A DNA stretch of 64,000 nt from Sebastes aleutianus (lineage: Eukaryota > Chordata > Actinopteri > Perciformes > Sebastidae): contig CAKAKS010000062.1 in the NCBI GenBank assembly GCA_916700875.1, positions 3,621,373-3,685,372 of the forward strand, given 5' to 3'. Below, piece by piece: positions 54,777 through 64,000 of the stretch. The position numbers were made by a program, and so were the translations under genes. The notes under the pieces are model-generated. The model saw nothing but the letters and a program-made list of their open reading frames with translations. It was not told the DNA's origin and searched no databases. Numbering within the stretch: position 1 is the first letter of the stretch; every line of letters starts with the position of its first letter.

Positions 54777-56088
54777 TAGAAGAACAGTTGACGAAGAGTA
54801 GGCTTCCCCACTCAGAGTCTTGACTCCCCGGTTCCCTCTGCCTCCAGCCGACACCAGTCCATTATTGCTCTCCTCCATCCATCCTTCTACAACACCTCTT
54901 CCCCTCATCCCCCACCTCAACCGTTCATCCCTATCCCCTCATCCCTTCATCCCTCGACCCTCATTCCTTCATCCTTCGACCCCCATCCCTTCGTCCCTCA
55001 TCGTCCTTCCTAACCCATTCCTCCTACATCATCATTGCTCCCCTCCATTTCAATACGTAAAAAACTGTTCCAAACCCATACCATTATAAACGTGGTCTTT
55101 GGTTTATAACTAAGTTCGGGAACAAAGACCATGCCTCATGTCCGCAGCTGAAGTGTTTAAGCACACCTTATCCGTTCACTTCCCCTTGACTCAGCTTTCA
55201 CATCCCTCCCCCCAACCCTATTTTTTCTTTTCTCTCACCCTTCTTTCTCTCTCGTTTCATTACAGGAACCACTGGGGGCTCTGCAAACATCAGAGCTCAC
55301 GAAGAGACGGCTTCCCCACTCAGAGTCTCGACTCCCCCGGTTCCCTTCGCCACCAGCCGACACTGGTCCATCATTGCTCTCCTCCATCCATCCTTCTACA
55401 ACACCTCTTCCCATCATCCCCCACCTGCAACCCTTCATCCCTGGACCCTCATTCCTTCATCCCTTGACCCTTATCCCTCATCCCCTCTTCCCTTGACCCT
55501 CATCCATTCATCCATTCATCCCTTGACCCCCATCCCCACATCCCTCATCCTCCTTCCTAACCCATTGCTCCCCTCCATCTCAATACGTAACAAACTATTT
55601 CAAACGCATATAACCCATTATTGGTGTGGTCTTTGCTAGTGAATTAGGAGTTGGTTCATTTAGATAAGCAGTAGATGACTCCAATTCTCCAGTCAGGAGA
55701 CAACAAGATGGCGTAATTAAAAGAGCACCAGTCGATTCTCAAACGGTGAAAAACAATGTAGAAAACTTGATAGAACTATGACATTTCTGTTTGTTTCATG
55801 TATTAATGTGAGGAAGGTCACTTCAGATCTGTGTGGAGCGATGAATAGACTTTTTGTCTCTGCAGTGGAGCAGAAGCTTCATGTACATCATTTATTCCCC
55901 AAATCTGTTTCCATTGCACTTTGTCACATTTGCTTTTATTGATACACCAACTGTTCCACCTCAGCCAAGCGTAAAAAACTTTTTTTCAGGTATTTCAAGA
56001 TTTTTTCGAATTTTCAGCTTTTCCACTCAGGTTTTTTAAGCGCAAATTGAAAATGCCCATAAAAACTGGTGGATGGAAATGCACCTAG

Positions 56089-56454
56089 TGTTAAACCCCC
56101 AGCGCACCACAGAATAATGGGCTATTCCATCTAGGCAAGTCACTGTAACTGCTGTGCACCTAAAAACAATGCTAAGGATGCTGAAACTATGGTGTTAAAA
56201 GGTCCTATACATATATCCTATATATGAGATTCAGAGCATTAACACTAGGACTGCCAGGTTCTTTGGGGGTACTATTTTCTCCAAATTCCAGGCCAAAGAG
56301 CGGCTGTATCCTTTTGTTTGCACTGATGGGCCATTAACACCTCATCAGTCTCCATCTCTTTAGCACATTGTGATGATTCAGGCAGCCCCCACACACCATA
56401 CACAGCCAGAAAGATTATCTAACAGTTACAACCTACATAAAACTGTTATACAGT
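56089..56454. other. No recognised feature
   Basis: Nothing was recognised. Confidence 0.35.
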
Positions 56455-56690
56455 TAAGCCCTGTTTCGAACCACAACTTTCCCCCGGAACTAGGATCCTT
56501 TTGAGGAACTCTTTGCGTTTCGACCGCAGGGACCAGGGTCTAAATTAAGTTCCTGGGATATTTTTTGAGGCCTTTTTACCCCCCAAAAAGGCCATGGTCG
56601 GGGTTTAGTACTTTTTGAAATACCGGAAGTTTCGGGTGGAGTTTGTAGGGATGACAAGTGTACCGCTTCATTCATAAAAAAAAGGAAGTA
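56455..56690 (+). mobile_element. Short nonautonomous element (CCCGGAACT type)
   Basis: TTTCCCCCGGAACTAGGATC, TGCGTTTCGACCGCAGGGAC and AAGTTCCTGGGATA are words of a dispersed fish repeat. Its ends are unclear. Confidence 0.45.
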
Positions 56691-57708
56691 CTCTAGTATT
56701 GATTTAGGACTACTTCAGAATGAGGGGATAGCATTTTTCTTTGTTTTATAACATTAAAATTAAAGTTAGGCTCTGCTGTCGGCTTCCCAACTCATTAAAA
56801 ACACCCAACAGATGAGATTACTGTGGAGACAGAAATTCTTAGTTTCATTTTCCTGCATTTCATTCATCACATCCAACGTGCATCAGTAAATACTATGCAA
56901 CAGTAAATGTCGTAGCAGTGTAAAATGTGCTTGCTATTTTCATAGATCTGTTTTTTGGAAAAACTATATTCACAGTGCTACCTGATGCAGTACTAGTCCT
57001 AGTCCATGGCGAAGCAAAAGTACCGTAGCATATGGAACTAAATTTTGTTTTTGAAAGGCTCAATGCCAACAAATATGGATTAAAGCAAAATATTTTCTGA
57101 GATAGAAACATGATGTGAAAACTGATACAATTACAGAGAGAGGACGGAGCACAGCGTCGCTCGCTGTGTGAGAGAGACGGTGGACTGCACGCAATGTTTC
57201 TGTAAGTTATTAATAATAATTGAAATGTCAACATTATGAATGAAGCATAAGACTATTCGGTACAGCCCTAATTACATATGCTTATAGCGGTACACACGGG
57301 ACACAACTTTTACAGTTAAACAAAAATAATTTTTGCTTTCATTTCTGATATCTTACACATATGATGATGAATAATGTGGGCCGACATACCTTAGTGTGAT
57401 TATAAGTGCTGGTGAGTGAATAATCAAATTAGTTTCTATATCCCAATTATTGTCTCAATGCACTCATACGGCCATTATGCAAATGCATCAATTCGGATGC
57501 CGGAGGAGAGTCGGAGGAGATGAGCACCAACATTGATCGGCGATACTCCTGGAGACTAAAGGGGGGCTTTTGTCATGAAAAAAAAACCCCACCAAAAAAA
57601 CATTTATTTGGTTTTCTAAATGCAATAGGTATTTAGGAAAAGTCAGGGCAGGAGGTTAAAATATATCATGCACAATGACGGAATAATTCAAGTTTTGGAA
57701 ACACAATG
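56691..57708. other. No recognised feature
   Basis: No gene was recognised. The 113-residue minus-strand frame at 56893-57234 has no motif. Confidence 0.35.
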
Positions 57709-58296
57709 TTAAAGGGACTGTTTGTAACTTTCTAAGCGTATAAATGTAGCGGGTCGGTCTAGATGTGAACGAGCGCTCACTCCGAACTGCAGAAGAGTTG
57801 GTAGCTCTGAGAATATCTAGTGAATGTTCAGTGGACGTTTGTGCAGAAATAAATGCTGCAGCTCCTCCAGACCAACAGAGGTTTCCCGTGTCTTGTGAAG
57901 TAACGGGGCTCCTCAGAGAGAAACGTTACCGTCTCGTTACCGACCGGTTGCCGGTGTCTTCCTGCTCTCTCCGGCTGCGGGCGGAGGGAGACGAGTTTCT
58001 CGCTGGGGAGCCCCGCTGCTGAAGCCTGCGCTGAGGCAGGAGAAGCAAACACAGTATCAGCATTGATTCATGGAGAGACCTTCGTCTGGTCTGCTAACAT
58101 TACTGCCAAGCAGCTGAAATATAGAGGGATATTGTGCTTTTAGCTGACGTGTGTCGCCTCACTGTTTTGAGCGATGCTCGTTCATGTCCATTTAGAGTGA
58201 GCACAAGCACGAGCCCGATGCTGACTTTCGTTGATTTCACGGCCACAGGTTTCGCTGTTAAGAAGCATTTCTGAAAGTTACAAATAGTCCCTTTAA
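57709..58296 (+). mobile_element. TTAA-type element family D
   Basis: The inverted ends are TTAAAGGGACTGTTTGTAAC and TTAAAGGGACTATTTGTAAC, continuing into TTTC, so about 23 of 24 terminal bases match. TTAA is at both ends. 588 bp long. The 85-residue frame at 57765-58022 has no recognisable domain, so it is classed as nonautonomous. Only copy in the window. Confidence 0.88.
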
Positions 58297-58323
58297 ATGG
58301 CATGGGCCATGGAGGTCTTGGTG

Positions 58324-59037
58324 TTAATATAGAAGCAAACAACTATTGTCTATGTAAGGATATATAGAAGTAATGTCTACCTGAGCAGAGAATATAGTCT
58401 CTCTCCCTCCGCGTGTGATGTAATCAGAGCTTCTATGTGCTTTGTTGAGATAGCCGGGCCGGCTGTGTGCCTATTAGTGCATGTGAGTCTTTCTGTTGTG
58501 CCTCACTGGTTAGCTCACGGCCGCCGCACTGTACTGCGCTCATACGGCGGTTACACTGCTGATAACGCCATCCCGACTGACAGTGTTGTCGCGGAAGCGT
58601 AGCACCCCCCCTAAATATATAATATAATATGTCTAAATATACCTGTACCTGTTTACTCTCTGTCTAAAACACTCAGTTTTAGCTCATTTCAATGGACTGG
58701 CAATGGAATTGCGTTGCTAGGAAACAGCCTGGTTCCATGTTTACATCCTGTCAGCTGATGTCATTCACATACACTGCAGCAGGAAATAAACCGGGACACA
58801 TTTAGTATGTTTACGTTTAAAACTGTGAAACCGTCTAAATATTGTAGATTTGTGACATCACAAATGGACAGAAATCCTAACTGCTTGTTTTAAACTCACA
58901 GTTTCTGAATACAGGCTGTGTGTATTTCTCCATTGATTGAGTGTTTTGATACTTTCACAGTATTTATATAGCACTTAAACCTGCTTTTTAATATAAAAGA
59001 CATGAAAATCTCACTTTTTACAATATGGGACCTTTAA
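58324..59037 (+). mobile_element. E-B chimeric TTAA element (B copy 8)
   Basis: The left part (58324 to about 58615) is the left half of family E (GAAGCAAACAACTATTGTCT, AGTAATGTCTACCTGAGCAG, GCGGAAGCGTAGCACC). The right part is the right two thirds of B, ending ATATGGGACCTTTAA. It contains the intact CRE-like palindrome (58848-58865). The E terminus itself is eroded. It starts only 28 bp after element D. Confidence 0.85.
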
Positions 59038-60850
59038 GCCTTGAGATAATGAAGTACTCAATACAACTTGAAACTGTTTTTACTGTGAGCAAGAAAAAAA
59101 ACAAGAGGGAAAGTAATACAATGACTGTAAAACACCTTCTGTTGCTCCCACCTGAAACAACTAGCAGGACATTAACTCTATCCCTTATCCTCTGATCCTC
59201 ATAAAAACAAAGATAATGATGATAATTAAGAAAAGAAAACTACATTCAAGAAAGAGGAAGAGGCATCTAGTAGCCTATAGTTCCCTATGGAAGCTTTATG
59301 AGCAAAATCATACTTACCCTGAGTGTGTGGCTGGCAAAACACTAAATTGTAAGATGGGTGTATCACATGAAAAGGTCATTTTGAAAATGTAAACAATATG
59401 GCAAAATATAAAAAAAGCTAAAACATAGCTTTACGCTAGATGTCAGCAGATAATAGTTATTTGGCTTAAAGATACTAAAACACTGGTATGTTCTAACCAA
59501 AACTCAGTGTGAAACAAAATCAGCCACCTCTCCACCAGGGACCACAGACAATCCACTGTAAGTATGATCATTATGCTTCTTGTTCAATCCGGAGCTCAGG
59601 TATAGTAGTATAGAGTCCTCAGTGAAAGTAGGCCTACTTGTTTGCCTCGAAGGTATCTTTCAGCCCATATGTTGTGAATCTTGATTAACTGCAGGGCGAG
59701 CTCAGCATTAGATTAAAGTTCCAAGCTTGCTTATGAAACTTAGTTGAATGTTAAACTATACTTGTAATATTCAGCGACTGATCCTGGCCGTGGGCTGGCG
59801 CTGAAAAATGAACATACAGTGAATAAACTGATTAGGGGCCTCTGGATCAGTTTTCTGTTGCAGTCTGTATTCACAAAATAAGATGGTTGTTTGATTATAA
59901 AAAAAAAAAAAGGCCAAGTCAAGAGAACTCTAAAAAATATTAATCTTTAAGAAATCACTTCAGCGTTTAGGCACATTGTTGTTTTTCAGCACAGCTTGCA
60001 GCATGGTTTTGAAATCCAGCCAAACAGAGACACAAGGAGGGGGGAAGGAGGGGGGCTGGGGAAAGACCTTAACTCTGTGACAAGGATATTAAAAGGCTTT
60101 ATAATATTCCTGTCTATGGCTCACTTCACCGCTGTAGCTTTAGGCTCTTTAGACACAATGGCTCTGGAAGGTAAAGCTAACATGTTATCTGGGCGCAGAT
60201 AATCTCCCTCTGTTAATCCAGTTCTTTCACCAGTCTTTTTGTCCTCTGGGCAGCATCTGGACTTTTTGCATATGTTGAACTATTTTCGATCCAGATATGA
60301 CCAGCCTTGTCATCGCACTCTATGCATTCCTTCTAAGCAATCATAACTGCTCATAAGGTACCCTGATGATGTGGCATAAGTAACATACTACGCACTTCCT
60401 GCTACCTACCTACCTCCATCGCTGAGGCTGATGGCCGATTCAGCCGCAAGCACACCCAAAAGGTCAAGTGAGGCTTCAGACTGAAGATATGATGGGAGGT
60501 AGGGAACACCTCTGAATTGAAGCCACCGAGTGGGCTCCACAAAGCCATGAACAGTAGGTTTGATGGCCGACAGCTTGGAAATGGGTTGTTTCTTTGATAT
60601 AGGTTTGGGCAGTTTTACGATCACAAGTCCACAGAAAAGAGTGAGACAGGAGCTAGACCAAGGCCTGCTAGTGGCTCTTAGAGACTGTGTAGGAATTTGT
60701 GCACTCAAATAGTTTTATGATTTAAAAGGGGAATTATGAATTATTATTGTGCACAACTCAAACATATAATTATTCGTCCAGCGACATAACTCACATTGGA
60801 GTATGTAACACAATATGGATATTGTGGGCCTCTCTCGGCCTCCGTCTATC
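59038..60850. other. No recognised gene
   Basis: No gene or familiar repeat was recognised in this 1.8-kb stretch. The 100-residue minus-strand frame at 60406-60708 is motif-free. Confidence 0.35.
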
Positions 60851-60864
60851 TTATAGACAATGGT

Positions 60865-61390
60865 TCACGTCGGTTGGTGGGGGTTGCACTTCCTTGAGTG
60901 GCTGTGGGGTCCAATCCTTGAGCGGCAATCCTTGCTGCACTTGCTGCATTTGTAGTCTGTGGCTTGGGGGGGTTGCTGGCATAAGCTTTCCTCCTTTGCC
61001 TCATCTCTTCAAGTCGGTTCTGTCGTTCCTCCTCGGCTCTTTCGCAGCCTTCTTTCACCAGTCTTCTCCACTTGGCTGCTGCTTCTTCCCAAGTGCCCAC
61101 ATTGATGGAGGTGGCACGGAGGTCACGCTTACAGAAGTCTCTGAAGTGTAGGTGAGGGCGGCCGAGGGGTCTGGTGCCGAGTACGAGTTGTCCGTAAAGA
61201 AGGTCCTTGGGGAGTCTGTCTGTTCCCATGTGGCGAACGTGGCCGAGCCATCTGAGACGGCGTTTAGACAGGAAGCTTCGGATGGAGGTGAGTTTAGCTC
61301 TCGCCAGCACTTCCGCGTTGGTGACTCTGTCTTCCCACAAGATGCTCATGATCTTGCGGAGACTCCTCAAGTGAAAAGTATTCAGTCTGG
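60865..61390 (-). pseudogene. LINE ORF2 C-terminus with frameshifted zinc finger
   Basis: The minus-strand frame begins (5'-truncated) with RLNTFHLRSLRKIMSILWED. It has RRLRWLGHVRHMGTDRLPKD then LLYGQL...GRPHLHFRDFCKRDLRA, the conserved C-terminal region of RTE/I-like non-LTR retrotransposon proteins, and an acidic/basic linker. The family ends in a CCHC-type zinc finger. That finger (YKCSKCSKDCRSRIGPHSHS, 60886-60954) is intact but in another frame, followed by its own stop (60865-60867). A run of seven G at 60966-60972 (seven C in the coding strand) lies just before it. Loss of one base there explains the shift. Confidence 0.82.
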
Positions 61391-61509
61391 TTTCTTGTCG
61401 GGCATATGCAGGCCAGGTTTCGCTTCATTATATTTGCATGGTAGTATTGAGCGATAATGTCCCTTAGAGGTATTTTATGCCCCCCTTGTTTATGTATCTA
61501 TAGAAAAAT

Positions 61510-62352
61510 AGCTAAGACATTTGTAATCCAGAGACAGAAAGGAAGCAATGAGAGAGAGAGAGAGAGACCAACCACCATCTGGATCAACCAAATTATAGTT
61601 AAAGAAAAAGAAAATGACATCAACTACTGGACATCTACCACAAAAACTGCTATTTGGCTCTAAACAGACAGTACACAGTTGCAGACGGTCTGACCACCGT
61701 GACTTACAGGAAACAGAGAAAGACATTGACAATGTACAGACTCAGTGATCACAGCCTGGCCATAGAGACTGGCCGACACAGGCAGACCTGGCTGCCTAGA
61801 GAAGACAGGCTGTGTCAGCTCTGTCCACAGAGACAGGTGGAGACAGAGATTTCCTGCTTACAATGTAGCACATACGAAGATATTAGGAAAAAGTTCTTTA
61901 CACAAATTAAATGTAAATTCCAAGATTTTGATTCCCTCTCTGACCAAACTAAAATGCATTATCTACTTGGAGAAAATAGTGTCATCGCCATAGAAGAGGA
62001 TATATCAGTGCAGGTCACAGCCTAAGAGACAACCACAACAACATATAACAGCTGTAACTCACACTCTGTCTTTTATTTACTCCTCTACTTCATGTTTTTA
62101 TATACATATATATATATATATATATTTGGCATTTGATATTGCAATATATTGTTGTTAATTGTTTTTTATTTGTTTGTTTGTTTTATTGACACAACAAACA
62201 TAAATTATTTCTGTATTGTTTTCTACCATTTCCATGTTCTTTTTAAATATCTATATATTGTAATTTGCTTAATGAACTGTATATATGTGTATATTTTGTT
62301 TTTATTTTGTTCTTCTTTTTTCTCATTACTGAATTGAAGCTTTGGCAATATT
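61510..62352 (+). pseudogene. Non-LTR retrotransposon 3' end (L1/Tx1-like)
   Basis: A plus-strand frame at 61654-62025 encodes ALNRQYTVADGLTTVTYRKQ, then SDHSLAIETGRHRQTWLPRE, DRLCQLCPQRQVETEISC and MHYLLGENS. I recognise this as the C-terminal segment of a fish non-LTR ORF2 with its Cys-rich CX2C-type block. Related upstream residues (DINYWTSTTKTAI) lie in another frame at 61618-61660, across a TAA. The frame ends early relative to the family, and the next block (RDNHNNI-like) lies past the stop. An AT-rich 3' region with (TA)n follows, ending GAAGCTTTGGCAATATTG. Confidence 0.72.
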
Positions 62353-63324
62353 GTTCACCAAAACACCTGTTTTGACGCACCTCTCCCTGCTGATTCTGAG
62401 AAATCATTCATAAGTCCACAACATATTTAGCGCTCTGCTAGTACCTTGGCTCTGCATAATGGAACTGACACAGGAATTTTGTTTTAGAAACGTGTTGGTT
62501 CAAGAACGGTCATGCAAATCTATTCTTATATATGAAAGAAAAACCTGCAGGAATGCCGGCAAGGCACGAGGCCCCGCGCGGCCGCACACTTAGCACAGCC
62601 CATGTGATGGTTCTGTGTATACTACAAAACAAGATATTATCATGTTGTAATTCACCCTTCCAGATCAGACAGACAACACACACTGCCGGAATCTCATCGA
62701 CCATTCTCCATGTCTGATGTTACATCTCTTTTGTCACTAATCAGCCTGAATACAACGGGCGTTGCTCTTCCTTTTAGCATTCCGAAGTGAAAAACATTTG
62801 CGATTTTTGGGGAGATCAGCAGTGCACTGACCACATGGAAAAAAAGAAGAACTGTTTTATTGTGTAAGGAAGCACGGGATAGAGAAACGCTTATTTCAGT
62901 GTTAAATAAAACAGAGGTTTCTCACACCTGTGCAGTGTGTGACCCCTCCAAAAATCTTAAACAGCATGATCCAAATAAAAAAACGCTGTAGCTTCTGAAC
63001 CACATTGACCATACGTATTAATGAGGTCTGGCCAAGAAGGCCGATCTTTCAATGCCTCTTTGGTGTCAGAAACACTCAGGCCTATAGTTCCATGGCGGTG
63101 TGGTATGGTGGTATGTGCAAAAGTTGGAGCTAATTAAAAATAATGAGCTGTGTGGGTTGTCCCTCTACCAGCCATCTATCTGTCCAATTTCAGAACACCA
63201 CTGAGATCCATCAGCCTCCAAACAAACACTGAACATTCTTTTGAATTTGTACTACACATATTATATCATTCTCAAGACTGTTCTATAGATTTGTTCCTTT
63301 TACTGACATACATTTATCAGTGCC
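62353..63324. other. No recognised feature
   Basis: No gene or familiar repeat was recognised. The short frames are motif-free. Confidence 0.35.
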
Positions 63325-63475
63325 GTGCCATTGTTCCCTGTGCCCAATATTCTAAAACCCCAATAGGTCTGAATAATGTCCCATTGGACCGAAAGCCCAT
63401 TTGTCCAACATCCTGTTATTCTGAAAACAAACTCCATTTGTTCTGGAGGCCTATTGCTACAAAAATACTCATGCA
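63325..63475 (+). mobile_element. Element I fragment
   Basis: GCCATTGTTCCCTGTGCCC, CCCATTGGACCGAAAGCCC and CTGTTATTCTGAAAACAAAC correspond to the outer left arm of the element at 43196-44682. The rest is absent. Confidence 0.8.
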
Positions 63476-64000
63476 CATGGCTAATTATCACTGAATAATA
63501 AGCCCTGATGCTTATCCAAACATGCACGGTGAGAAATAACCTATGCAAAGAGACTGTATAAGACGACAGAGTGTACTGCATCCAAAATACATTCACATAC
63601 CGTCTCTATATAGTATACCGTACATTCTGTGGCAGTGCTGCCGACAGAGGTCACATTTGGGGGCGGCAAAGAAGTGAGTGTCCTGTAAATACGTGGACCC
63701 AGTCCACCATGAGGAGATCTGGTGTAATTTATCAGCAACTGGAAGTCTGAAAAGTCGCATCTTAAGTGTACAGGACTTGTCCGTTCATCCACAAGCCCGC
63801 TTGGTACAATGATACATTTTAATTCTAAAGTAGTTTTGGGGAAAAATCTGCTCCTCCGACAGCAGAAAACTGTGATTAGAGTGGGCAGGAAAAAAAAACC
63901 TCTGTGCAGCCACTGCCTTTATGGAAAACAAGCTGGGTAGCTGCTAGGCTGGAATCCAGTCGCCTGAGGCTGAGCTGATCTAATTGGCAGCTGTCTGACA
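63476..64000. other. No recognised feature
   Basis: No gene was recognised. Sequence runs to the window edge. Confidence 0.35.

Larger units (their letters stand above)
52927..55633 (+). mobile_element. 2.7-kb element with split direct repeats (A1...B1-A2-B2)
   Basis: Segment A occurs at 52927-53045 and again at 55103-55210 (TATAACTAAGTTTGGGAACA versus the same with TTCGGG, then GAAGT.TTTAAGCAC and CACTTCC.CTTGACT). Segment B occurs at 54791-55101 and again at 55299-55633 (GGCTTCCCCACTCAGAGTC, ATCCATCCTTCTACAACACC, ending GTGGTCTTTG). The order is A1, a 1.7-kb interior, then B1-A2-B2. That order is what Ngaro/PAT-type tyrosine-recombinase retrotransposons show. No recombinase or RT was recognised in the interior, so the class is inferred. 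The alternative is a tandem duplication of one element with the interior of the second copy deleted. Confidence 0.55.
52810..56088. mobile_element. Small inverted-repeat element split by the split-repeat element
   Basis: The left end is CAGGTTTCCATCCAAATG and the right end CTGGTGGATGGAAATGCACC, inverted with respect to each other around TTTCCATCCA. This is a familiar fish MITE. Its interior is interrupted at 52927-55633 by a larger element. The residual host is about 570 bp. Confidence 0.55.

Noticed and set aside
53020..54801. Three aligned frames as an intact gene
   Set aside because: No recognisable domain, frames are not continuous, and the last runs into a family B fragment. Kept only as the interior of the split-repeat element.

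Overview
The window looks like noncoding, transposon-saturated euchromatin from a ray-finned fish, probably a percomorph-type teleost. The reasons are long CA/GT and CT microsatellites, Tc1-like elements, DIRS-type and L1/L2-type retroelements, tRNA-derived SINEs, many short TTAA-flanked repeats, and no dense coding on either strand. I found no intact host protein-coding gene. Every recognisable coding segment is a fragment or a broken transposon gene, apart from one spliced, broken gene that carries a P2X7-type cysteine-rich domain. No rRNA gene, functional tRNA gene or CRISPR array was seen. Family names are from memory of teleost repeats and of protein motifs; copy relationships were seen by comparing copies within this window.

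Layout, 0-16 kb. A palindromic repeat (family A) is followed by a hAT-like repeat, a Tc1-like element with about 230-bp inverted repeats and a dead DD34Q catalytic triad, and a 41/42-bp minisatellite with a higher-order structure. Next come CA/GT microsatellites, a SINE bounded by 24-bp direct repeats, a TTAA-flanked repeat (C), a TTAA repeat (L) split by a family A insertion, a GC-rich region with repeated palindromic motifs, and a repeat (H) with an internal 173-bp tandem duplication.

16-32 kb. A P2X7-domain pseudogene is followed by an L2/Rex1-type LINE fragment and a 1.3-kb element (G) with identical 42-bp inverted ends and an L1 3' end inside it. Then come an L1 5' end with a broken ORF1, the first copy of the abundant TTAA repeat B, a perfect 18-bp-arm hairpin, TTAA repeat E, a second and internally deleted Tc1-like element, and a second C copy.

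32-50 kb. There are five more B copies, several of them inserted into older repeats, and B/E chimeras. This part also has a B/F element with E inserted at a TTAA site, a 1.5-kb element (I) with inverted arms of 400-500 bp, a second H copy with a 5-bp target duplication, and a 134-bp pure CT tract.

50-64 kb. A minus-strand DIRS-type tyrosine-recombinase retrotransposon remnant is split by a SINE. It is followed by a 2.7-kb element with split direct repeats (A1...B1-A2-B2), inside a small inverted-repeat element. Then come TTAA element D, a second B/E chimera, and two LINE 3' ends in opposite orientation, one with its zinc finger displaced by a one-base homopolymer loss.

The transposon copies do not form a joint pathway; their nesting gives a relative insertion chronology. 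The best leads are the split-direct-repeat element, the P2X7-domain pseudogene, the RFX-type X-box and CRE-like palindromes dispersed by family B, and the group of TTAA families that share the same terminal bases. I do not see convincing evidence of a wholly new functional system.
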